A DNA stretch of 36,214 nt, from positions 1 to 36,214 of the forward strand of contig JABHRC010000041.1 of the NCBI GenBank assembly GCA_018670435.1. Direction: 5' to 3'. Below are positions 21,111-29,077 of the stretch, one piece after another (within the stretch, counting starts at the first letter, position 1; each line of letters begins with the position of its first letter). The notes below the pieces were generated by a model. It was not told where the DNA came from, searched no databases, and saw only the letters and a list, made by a program, of their open reading frames with translations. The position numbers and the translations under genes are program-made. Source of the stretch: Gammaproteobacteria bacterium (GTDB taxonomy: Bacteria; Pseudomonadota; Gammaproteobacteria; GCA-002705445; GCA-002716945).

Positions 21111-21723
21111 AGTTCATGTGACTATCTATCATTCTTGCAAATGAAGGCTTAAATAGAAATAGTTTCCAACTAGATCCTCCAAGTTGTTGCCATAATAGTG
21201 TCGCTCTTACTCCAGCAAACAAAGCAGTTCTTATTCTTGATGCTTGCAAAGGATCTGTAAGATGAATATTTTCACCATTTACAATTATTCTTGGTTCAAA
21301 CTTGCTTAATGTCTGTTGATATATTTTTGATAACTGTTCTGTTTTTTCATCGACGGTAAGTCCCTCAATATTTCCATTTAACTCTTTTAATAATTTTTGC
21401 ATTAAACTTATTGTTTCTGGTTTCTCCATAAGAGTATTAGCTAATATTTTTAACGAGACTATATATCTTCTTGTTTCGCTACTTCTTGTAAAGATATCAC
21501 CAATAATTTGTTTTCTTAAGTACTCAAAACCTGGCTTTATTTGATTAATGTTAATATAGATATCTTTCGCGCTAGATGAGTCGAGCTTTAAAATGCTATT
21601 AATCAGAGGAATAAAGTCTTCTTGATTATATTTACCACTCCATGCTATTTCTGATACAGCATGACAACATTGGTATAATCCAGCCAACGCAATAGTCTGT
21701 TCATCTATATTTTTTATTAACAT
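21097..21723 (-). CDS. hflD: lysogenization regulator HflD homolog
   Basis: 208 aa HflD-like (QTIALAGLYQCCHAV; RTALFAGVRATLLWQQLGGSSWKLFLFKP), next to mnmA. Confidence 0.93.
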   Translation of the reverse strand: MLIKNIDEQTIALAGLYQCCHAVSEIAWSGKYNQEDFIPLINSILKLDSSSAKDIYININQIKPGFEYLRKQIIGDIFTRSSETRRYIVSLKILANTLMEKPETISLMQKLLKELNGNIEGLTVDEKTEQLSKIYQQTLSKFEPRIIVNGENIHLTDPLQASRIRTALFAGVRATLLWQQLGGSSWKLFLFKPSFARMIDSHMNSMKN

Positions 21724-22796
21724 ACGTAGCTAATTATACCTCCACCAATACATTCGTCTTCATTATATAAAACAGCTGATTGTCCTGGTGTTACGGCTCT
21801 TTCTCCCTCGAGCATATCCATATAATATTTATCATTATCCTGGATAATAGTAATAGATATTAATTTACCCCCATGTCTAAATCTCGCCTTAAGATTTTTA
21901 TTTATAATTGGCTGACCTTGAATCCAATTAATACTTTCTAAACCTACTTTTCCAGAGGAAACTAACGCGCATTCATCTTGACTTACAATTAATTTATTAT
22001 TATTCATATCTTTTTTTAAAACAAACCAGGGTTTTTCACTATAATTTTTATGACCTCCAATCTTAATACCTTTACGTTGACCAATCGTATAGTTAAAAAG
22101 ACCATTATGTTCACCTAGTATATAACCATCTTGATCACATATATTCCCATGATTATTTTTTATATATTTTTTGATAAAGCTAGAAAAATCCTTTTTTCCT
22201 ATAAAGCATATACCCATACTTTCTTTTTTTTGATAAATAGATAAGTCAAAGTCCTTGGCAATATCCTTGACTTGATCCTTGTCAATGTTTTCTAATGGAA
22301 AAATTAAATCTTTCATAATATTTTGAGTAAGCATATAGAGAAAATATGTTTGGTCTTTAGATTTATCCTTGGGGATATTTAACGTGAAACCATCATTCTT
22401 TTCTTTCAACATAGCATAATGACCTGTCGCAACTTTATCGCACCCGAGTGATAATGCATACTTCATGAAGTAATTAAACTTAATTTCTTGATTACAATAG
22501 ATATCTGGGTTGGGAGTAAGACCAAGATTTAATTCATCAATAAATCTTTTAAAGACTAGATCCCAGTATTTATCTGAAAAATTTACTGTAGATAGTTTGA
22601 TACCCAACTTTTTAGATACTCGGAGAGCATCTTCATAGTCTTTTTTTGAATTACATGTGTCGCTTGAATCATCTTCTTCCCAGTTTTTCATAAATATACC
22701 GGATATATCATAACCGGATTCTTTGAGTAGGACAGCTGATATTGATGAATCAACACCCCCTGACATACCAACTATGATTTTTTTATTAGAATTCAT
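21717..22796 (-). CDS. mnmA: tRNA-specific 2-thiouridylase MnmA
   Basis: GMSGGVDSSISA, PDIYCNQEIKF, ATGHYA, GICFIGKKDFSSFI, YTIGQRKG. Confidence 0.97.
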   Translation of the reverse strand: MNSNKKIIVGMSGGVDSSISAVLLKESGYDISGIFMKNWEEDDSSDTCNSKKDYEDALRVSKKLGIKLSTVNFSDKYWDLVFKRFIDELNLGLTPNPDIYCNQEIKFNYFMKYALSLGCDKVATGHYAMLKEKNDGFTLNIPKDKSKDQTYFLYMLTQNIMKDLIFPLENIDKDQVKDIAKDFDLSIYQKKESMGICFIGKKDFSSFIKKYIKNNHGNICDQDGYILGEHNGLFNYTIGQRKGIKIGGHKNYSEKPWFVLKKDMNNNKLIVSQDECALVSSGKVGLESINWIQGQPIINKNLKARFRHGGKLISITIIQDNDKYYMDMLEGERAVTPGQSAVLYNEDECIGGGIISYVC

Positions 22797-22874
22797 TATT
22801 TATATTTGTTAATTACACTACTTAATAGTATCATCTACGCTAAATTATAATATATCGATGTTCAAGAGGTAACA

Positions 22875-24158
22875 ATGAATAAAATTAGATCTGCAAATGA
22901 AATTCAAAAAGATTGGGATACTAACCCTAGATGGAAAAATGTTAAAAGAGACTACACGGCTGAAGAAGTTGCAAGATGTAGTGGTAGCGTAAGAATTGAG
23001 CATAGTTTGGCCAAAAATGGTGCTGAGAAACTATGGGATCTGATTAACAAAGAAGATTTTGTAAATGCCTTGGGAGCCTTGACTGGAAATCAAGCAATGC
23101 AACAGGCAAAAGCAGGCTTAAAAGCGGTTTATTTGTCAGGTTGGCAAGTAGCTGGAGATGCTAATAGCTCAGGTCAAATGTATCCTGATCAATCATTATA
23201 TCCAGTTGACAGTGTACCAGCTGTTATAAGAAGAATTAATAATTCACTTAGACGCGCAGATCAGTTAAATGTTGCTGAAGGGAATGAGGTTATAGATTAT
23301 ATGTTGCCTATAGTTGCTGATGCAGAAGCTGGTTTTGGTGGCGTTTTGAATGCTTTTGAACTTATGAAGGCTATGATCGAGGCAGGTGCTGCCGGTGTTC
23401 ATTTTGAAGATCAACTAGCGTCAGCAAAAAAATGTGGTCATATGGGTGGAAAAGTACTTGTGCCAACACAAGAAGCTGTTCAAAAATTAGCTGCTGCAAG
23501 ATTGGCAGCAGATGTTTCGGAAACACCAACAGTTCTTTTAGCAAGAACAGACGCAGAAGCAGCAAACTTGATTACAAGTGATATTGATCCAAGAGACAAA
23601 GAATTCTGCACAGGAGAAAGAACTCCGGAAGGTTTCTACAGAGTGAATAATGGAATAGATCAAGCTATATCACGTGGATTAGCCTATGCTCCATACGCAG
23701 ACTTAGTTTGGTGCGAAACTGGTGTTCCAGATTTAGCATTTGCTAAAAAATTCGCAGAAGCTTTAAAGAAAGAGCATCCGGAGCAACTATTAGCTTATAA
23801 TTGCTCACCATCTTTTAACTGGAAGAAAAAATTAGATGATTCGCAAATAGCTAAATTCCAAAAAGAATTAGGTGCTATGGGATATAAATTCCAGTTTATT
23901 ACATTAGCTGGCTTCCATGCTTTAAATTACAGTATGTTCGAATTAGCAAAAGGTTATAACGAGAGTCAAATGACAGCATATGTTAAATTACAGGAAGCAG
24001 AATTCGCTGCGGAAAAAGATGGATATACTGCTACTAAACATCAAAGAGAAGTAGGTACTGGTTATTTTGACACTGTCACTCAGGTCATTCAGGGTGGTAC
24101 ATCTTCAACTACAGCTCTTTCGGGGTCAACTGAAGAAGAACAGTTTGATAAAAAGTAA
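22875..24158 (+). CDS. aceA: isocitrate lyase
   Basis: [49 protein letters not shown]. Confidence 0.97.
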   Translation: MNKIRSANEIQKDWDTNPRWKNVKRDYTAEEVARCSGSVRIEHSLAKNGAEKLWDLINKEDFVNALGALTGNQAMQQAKAGLKAVYLSGWQVAGDANSSGQMYPDQSLYPVDSVPAVIRRINNSLRRADQLNVAEGNEVIDYMLPIVADAEAGFGGVLNAFELMKAMIEAGAAGVHFEDQLASAKKCGHMGGKVLVPTQEAVQKLAAARLAADVSETPTVLLARTDAEAANLITSDIDPRDKEFCTGERTPEGFYRVNNGIDQAISRGLAYAPYADLVWCETGVPDLAFAKKFAEALKKEHPEQLLAYNCSPSFNWKKKLDDSQIAKFQKELGAMGYKFQFITLAGFHALNYSMFELAKGYNESQMTAYVKLQEAEFAAEKDGYTATKHQREVGTGYFDTVTQVIQGGTSSTTALSGSTEEEQFDKK

Positions 24159-24193
24159 ATCAATATACTTTTTTTTCAGAATAAGTAGGCTAT

Positions 24194-25513
24194 ATGATTA
24201 AATATAACGTACCTAATGGTGGAGAGGTAATAGCATTCCAAGAAGGAGTGGTAAAAACTCCTGACAAGCCAATCATACCTTATATAATTGGAGATGGCAT
24301 CGGAATGGATGTTACACCAGTTATGAAGAGAGTCCTAAATTATGCAATAGGAAAAGCATACGGTGTCTCCAAAGAAATAAAATGGATGGAGATATACGCT
24401 GGGCAGCAAGCAAAAGAAAGTAATAATGAATTGCTTCCCCAAGAAACTATCGATGCTATGAAGAAGTACAGAGTGTCTATCAAGGGCCCTCTAACCACAC
24501 CGGTTGGCAATGGATTTAAATCTCTGAATGTTACTATACGGCAAAAACTTGATTTATATGCATGCGTCAGACCAATTAGATATTTTCCAGGAACAAGTAG
24601 TCCGATGGTTGAGTCAAATTTAACTGATATGACTGTATTTAGAGAAAATACAGAAGATCTTTATACTGGAATTGAGTGGAAGCCTGATTCAGATGGAGCA
24701 AAAAAAATAATAAAGTTTATTAAGGAAGAACTTGGAGAGTCACCATTTCGTTTTGAAGATAACTGCGGCATTGGAATCAAGCCGGTTTCTAAAGAGGGAT
24801 CAGAAAGACTCATTAATATGGCCATTGATCATGCGCTGAATGAAAACAAGGATTTCTTAACTATTGTCCATAAAGGCAATATTATGAAATACACGGAAGG
24901 TGCTTTTAGGGATTGGGCATACGGTCTAGTAAAGGGTAAGTATCATGGTTCCTTAAATGACGATGGAACATATTCAATTCTAAATCCTAAAACTAATCAT
25001 GTCCTTACAGTTAAGGACTGTATAGCTGATAATTTTCTCCAACAAATAATTTTAGTACCAGAGCAGCATGAAGTTATTGCAACACTTAATTTGAATGGTG
25101 ACTATATATCTGACGCCTTAGCCGCACAAGTAGGTGGAATAGGAATAGCTCCAGGTGCAAATATAGGTGAGGGTGTGGCAGTTTTCGAAGCTACTCATGG
25201 ATCAGCAGAATCTTTTGCGGGAAAGAACCGAGTTAATCCTAGTTCGATTATCTTGTCTGGTGAAATGATGCTTAGGTATATTGGCTGGGATGAAGCTGCA
25301 GATTTTGTACTTAAAGGAGTGAAAGGGGCAATTCAAAAAAAACAACTTACATTTGACTTAGCTCGAGCAAGGGCTGGAAGAAAGTTTATAAGACCAAAAT
25401 CTAAAGAGAAACATACGGAAGAGGAAATCCAAAAAGAATTAATGACATTAGTCCCGGGAGCAACTTTAGTTAGTACTGAAGGGTTTGGTGATGCAGTTAT
25501 AGATAATATGTAA
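24194..25513 (+). CDS. icd: isocitrate dehydrogenase (NADP-type)
   Basis: IKGPLTTPVGNGFKSLNVTIRQ, FRENTEDLYTGIEW, ATHGSAESFAGKNRVNPSSIILSG. Confidence 0.96.
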   Translation: MIKYNVPNGGEVIAFQEGVVKTPDKPIIPYIIGDGIGMDVTPVMKRVLNYAIGKAYGVSKEIKWMEIYAGQQAKESNNELLPQETIDAMKKYRVSIKGPLTTPVGNGFKSLNVTIRQKLDLYACVRPIRYFPGTSSPMVESNLTDMTVFRENTEDLYTGIEWKPDSDGAKKIIKFIKEELGESPFRFEDNCGIGIKPVSKEGSERLINMAIDHALNENKDFLTIVHKGNIMKYTEGAFRDWAYGLVKGKYHGSLNDDGTYSILNPKTNHVLTVKDCIADNFLQQIILVPEQHEVIATLNLNGDYISDALAAQVGGIGIAPGANIGEGVAVFEATHGSAESFAGKNRVNPSSIILSGEMMLRYIGWDEAADFVLKGVKGAIQKKQLTFDLARARAGRKFIRPKSKEKHTEEEIQKELMTLVPGATLVSTEGFGDAVIDNM

Positions 25514-25515
25514 TC

Positions 25516-25734
25516 TTATTTATCTCTGAAGATAATTCTACCCTTAGATAGATCATATGGAGTTAAGGCAACCATGACTTTGTCTCCCCTAAGAATTCGT
25601 ATATAGTGTTTTCTTATTTTTCCAGAAATATGTGCAGTGACAACATGACCATTCTCTAGTTCAACTTTAAACATAGTATTAGGCAAAGTTTCAATTACTT
25701 TGCCGCCCATTTCTATCTGCTCATCTTTTGACAT
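25516..25734 (-). CDS. infA: translation initiation factor IF-1
   Basis: 72 aa; [55 protein letters not shown]. Confidence 0.97.
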   Translation of the reverse strand: MSKDEQIEMGGKVIETLPNTMFKVELENGHVVTAHISGKIRKHYIRILRGDKVMVALTPYDLSKGRIIFRDK

Positions 25735-25796
25735 AATTTATTTTAAACTGTAAATTAGAAGTTGTTCTAGTATAACAAGATTTAGGTTAATAGTGT

Positions 25797-26225
25797 ATGA
25801 ATATCAGTATTGGTTCTAGACAAGCAGATGATTTTAGAATTATGAACTTTGATCATCTCATGAAGATCTATGAAAATAATTATTATCTTTTCAAGAAGGT
25901 AATAGCAACTTTGAGTGATAGTAGTTCCGTTTCTACAATTGTATTTAATAATAATGTTATGCAATATGAACCTATCACGATTAGCAAATATACAGATATA
26001 TTTAAGTTTTATTACAAATATAAATCCCCCTTTTATCCGGGTAACAGCTATTCCATTAAATCTCATCTAGTGTTTACACTATATAAAGACGCAAGATTGC
26101 TTGAGGTTAAGTCTTTAGGTCAAAATAAAGATTTTGATGAGAATATTGATAATAAGATTAGAATTAATCTAAATATTTATTTCTGGCTAAAGAGTATATT
26201 AATGAATAACGATATATATCAATAA
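25797..26225 (+). CDS. DUF1249 (YqiB-like) protein
   Basis: FDHLMKIYENNYYLFKKVI...LYKDARLLEV...KIRINLNIYFWLKSIL fits the YqiB layout. Confidence 0.65.
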   Translation: MNISIGSRQADDFRIMNFDHLMKIYENNYYLFKKVIATLSDSSSVSTIVFNNNVMQYEPITISKYTDIFKFYYKYKSPFYPGNSYSIKSHLVFTLYKDARLLEVKSLGQNKDFDENIDNKIRINLNIYFWLKSILMNNDIYQ

Positions 26226-26346
26226 TATATATAATTAAGTTAATATATATTTAACACCTAGTTTTTATTCAAAGTCTTGTAAATCATAAATTAATGCCAT
26301 AACATATTGATAAAGGGGTAATTGAAAACTTAAAAGGAGAGTTAAG

Positions 26347-26793
26347 ATGAAATTATCAGCAAAAGGACGATATGCGATCAAGGCTATGATCAATATCGCA
26401 TTAAATACTTCAAAAGAGCCAAAAACATTATTGCAAATAGCAAAGCATCAAGGTATTTCTTTATCATATCTTGAGCAATTATTTGCTCTACTGAGAAAGA
26501 ATAACCTAGTGTCCGGTATACGTGGCCCAGGTGGTGGTTATAAACTTTCAGATGAACCAGATAATATTACAATAGCTCAGATAATAAATGCAATAAACAG
26601 TGATAAGATCAGAAAAGAGCCCGTTGAGAGAAAAGATGAGGTGATTTGGTCTAAATTCAATGCTAAGCTATGTAATTACTTAGAAACTGTTACGCTAGGC
26701 AGTCTAATATCAGAGAATAACTCTGCAAGCATGCCAGAATCAGCTCAAACTGACGTAATCGTAGAAGATGTAATGATAAATGGTGGAATATAA
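26347..26793 (+). CDS. iscR: IscR/Rrf2 family regulator lacking the Fe-S cysteine motif
   Basis: MKLSAKGRYAIKAMINIAL, ISLSYLEQLFALLRKNNLVSGIRGPGGGYKLS, YLETVTLGSLI; adjacent to iscU. Confidence 0.9.
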   Translation: MKLSAKGRYAIKAMINIALNTSKEPKTLLQIAKHQGISLSYLEQLFALLRKNNLVSGIRGPGGGYKLSDEPDNITIAQIINAINSDKIRKEPVERKDEVIWSKFNAKLCNYLETVTLGSLISENNSASMPESAQTDVIVEDVMINGGI

Positions 26794-26821
26794 CGCATAT
26801 AGCGTAAACCGGAGGATATAG

Positions 26822-27202
26822 ATGGCTTACAGCGACAAAGTGTTGGATCATTATGAGAATCCTCGTAATGTAGGTACATTCGACAAGGAAGATACTACTG
26901 TTGGAACAGGTATGGTTGGTGCTCCAGCGTGCGGCGATGTAATGAGACTTCAGATCAAAGTTAATGGTGAAGGTGTAATTGAGGATGCAAAATTTAAAAC
27001 ATATGGTTGCGGATCTGCAATAGCATCAAGTTCATTGTTGACTGAGTGGGTTAAAGGAAAATCTTTGACTGAAGCTTCTCTAATAAAGAATTCTGACATT
27101 GCTGAAGAATTAGCTCTTCCGCCTGTCAAAATACATTGCTCAGTTCTTGCGGAAGATGCAATAACGGCTGCAATCGAGGACTATAAAAATAAAGCTAAAT
27201 AA
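26822..27202 (+). CDS. iscU: Fe-S cluster assembly scaffold IscU
   Basis: GAPACGDVM, KTYGCGSAIASSS, LPPVKIHCSVLAEDAI. Confidence 0.97.
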   Translation: MAYSDKVLDHYENPRNVGTFDKEDTTVGTGMVGAPACGDVMRLQIKVNGEGVIEDAKFKTYGCGSAIASSSLLTEWVKGKSLTEASLIKNSDIAEELALPPVKIHCSVLAEDAITAAIEDYKNKAK

Positions 27203-27273
27203 GTAGTTATATATTGAATATATGATTATTATTTGCTTATAATGTTATTAAGTTAATTAGAGGAGACAATGTA

Positions 27274-27486
27274 ATGGGAACAACACCTAAAACAATGACT
27301 ACAAATGTAGGCGGAATGGAACGTATGTTAAGAGTTGTAGCAGGAATAGCTATTCTATACTTTACAATGGCTGGCATGATTCCAATGCCTTGGGGATTAA
27401 TTGGGATAGTACCAATTCTTACTGGATCTTTGGGTTGGTGCCCACTGTATATTCCGTTTGGAATTAGTACAATGAAAAATCAATAA
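27274..27486 (+). CDS. DUF2892 (YgaP-like TM) protein
   Basis: NVGGMERMLRVVAGIAIL...IGIVPILTGSLGWCPLYIPFGI. Confidence 0.85.
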   Translation: MGTTPKTMTTNVGGMERMLRVVAGIAILYFTMAGMIPMPWGLIGIVPILTGSLGWCPLYIPFGISTMKNQ

Positions 27487-27507
27487 TCACTTAGTATTTA
27501 CTAAATT

Positions 27508-27536
27508 AAGAGACGCTATAAGCGTCTCTTTTTTTA
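27508..27536 (+). terminator. intrinsic terminator
   Basis: AAGAGACGCT-ATA-AGCGTCTCTT, 10-bp perfect stem followed by a T run. Confidence 0.9.
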
Positions 27537-27549
27537 TGGAAAGACTTCT

Positions 27550-28185
27550 ATGAATAATAAATACAATACCAAACCAATATATTGGGAAAGGGCAAAAAAA
27601 TATTTAATCAAAAACGATCATATATTAAAGAAAGTTATACAAGATGTTGATAATAAACATTATTTAACTAGGAATTCTACGCCATTTCAAACACTAGCAA
27701 ATGCCATTATAGGTCAGCAAATATCTGTAGCTGCCGCTTCAAGTGTTCTAAAAAAATTGAAATCAAATATCAATGGGTTCACACCTAGAAAAGTACATAT
27801 GGCTAATAGTGCCACACTTAAAAGCTCAGGTTTATCTAGGCAGAAAATTGAGTATTTAAGTATTCTGGCCTCTAAATTTGTTACAAAACCCAACTATTTT
27901 TATGGTTTTAAAGATATGTCGGATAAAGTCATAATAGACAGATTATGTAAATTAAAAGGGATAGGGGAATGGACGGCACAAATGTATCTAATATTTCAAT
28001 TAAATAGACCAGATATTATGCCGCTAGCTGATATTGGCTTTGTGAATAGTGCAGTCAGAATATATGATATCAAAGAGCCAAAATTAGAGAATCTCATGAA
28101 AGTTTCTGAGAAATGGGGTCATTATAAAACAGTCGCTGTATGGTATATTTGGAGAATAATTGATCCTGAAGTTGTACAATATTGA
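27550..28185 (+). CDS. DNA-3-methyladenine glycosylase II family (HhH-GPD)
   Basis: NAIIGQQISVAAASSVLKKL, LCKLKGIGEWTAQMYLIF...DIMPLADIGF HhH-GPD. Confidence 0.9.
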   Translation: MNNKYNTKPIYWERAKKYLIKNDHILKKVIQDVDNKHYLTRNSTPFQTLANAIIGQQISVAAASSVLKKLKSNINGFTPRKVHMANSATLKSSGLSRQKIEYLSILASKFVTKPNYFYGFKDMSDKVIIDRLCKLKGIGEWTAQMYLIFQLNRPDIMPLADIGFVNSAVRIYDIKEPKLENLMKVSEKWGHYKTVAVWYIWRIIDPEVVQY

Positions 28186-28197
28186 CATAAATTTTTT

Positions 28198-28338
28198 ATG
28201 AAAAAAATAATTAAAAATATAAAAACAAACAAAGTAATTAAGAAAAAAAAGAAGGATAAGAAGCCAGTTTTTGATAAATATGGCGACAAGATAGAAGAAG
28301 GAATTGATTATAATAAAGATAAACCACCTCATTGGTAG
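28198..28338 (+). CDS. small Lys-rich protein (46 aa), MKKIIKNIKTNKVIKKKKKDKKPVFDKYGDKIEEGIDYNKDKPPHW
   Basis: Complete ATG-TAG ORF below the track cutoff; fills the alkA-like to sigma-1.1-like gap. Confidence 0.5.
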   Translation: MKKIIKNIKTNKVIKKKKKDKKPVFDKYGDKIEEGIDYNKDKPPHW

Positions 28339-28359
28339 TATCATTGTATAAATTTTTAT

Positions 28360-28656
28360 TTGATGGAAAATGTTATGAATAACCAGGAAGGGATAAAGAA
28401 ATTAATTCGCCAAGGTAAAGAGATTGGGTATATTCTTAAAGAAACTTTGAATAAATCTCTTAGAGGCCTTTCAATGGTTGATAGACAATATATTATTGAA
28501 ACATTGGAAGGAATGGAAATACAGATCGTTGACTCTCCAAAGGAATATGATGAGTACAAATACTTATCTGGCGAAGAAGCAATAAAGATTTTGCAGAGTT
28601 TGAGTGATGGAAATCACGAGGCTTTCGTAAAACCTCCTGATGAGGATAATGAGTAA
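28360..28656 (+). CDS. stand-alone sigma-70 region 1.1-like protein (98 aa)
   Basis: IKKLIRQGKEIGYILKETLNKSL...IIETLEGMEIQIVDSPKEYDEY parallels RpoD region 1.1 (LKLLVTRGKEQGYLTYAEVNDHLP...IEDIIQMINDMGIQVMEEAPDADD). Confidence 0.7.
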   Translation: MMENVMNNQEGIKKLIRQGKEIGYILKETLNKSLRGLSMVDRQYIIETLEGMEIQIVDSPKEYDEYKYLSGEEAIKILQSLSDGNHEAFVKPPDEDNE

Positions 28657-28698
28657 TTTGTAAAAATAATTAATTTTGATATAATTTTCACAAGTTGG

Positions 28699-29022
28699 AT
28701 GAAATTTATGTATAAAAAATTTTATAATATAATCATACTCTTAATATGCGTAGGAGCATTTCCAGTTCAAGTTTTAGCATTGAGTAATATCAATAATATT
28801 GATTCCTCTATATGTTATTTCAACGAGAATAACTCCGATGATAATAATAAACAAATTATCAAGTGTGACCATTGCGATTACTACTATGATATTGATTCCA
28901 ATCAAAATTCTAAATATATTTTTCCGACTAATGAAAACATTCTAGTAACTAGGCATGTATTCAAGAAAAACTTTTTAAACTACATATTTTCTTCAAACCC
29001 CAGATCTCCTCCATTAGTTTAG
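28699..29022 (+). CDS. small exported protein, DUF2946-like, probably copper-related
   Basis: N-terminal hydrophobic signal, CDHCD motif, C-terminal NPRSPP; immediately upstream of the copper receptor gene. Confidence 0.5.
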   Translation: MKFMYKKFYNIIILLICVGAFPVQVLALSNINNIDSSICYFNENNSDDNNKQIIKCDHCDYYYDIDSNQNSKYIFPTNENILVTRHVFKKNFLNYIFSSNPRSPPLV

Positions 29023-29077
29023 TTTTATTAACTTCAATAAATTTAACTAATTCAACTAATATATAGCGGAGGAAGCT

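Noticed and set aside
25782-26066. 94-aa minus-strand ORF
   Set aside because: Antisense to the DUF1249-like gene; no recognisable motifs.
26226-26346. IscR type 1 or type 2 binding site upstream of iscR
   Set aside because: No convincing match seen by eye; cannot be claimed without a motif scan.
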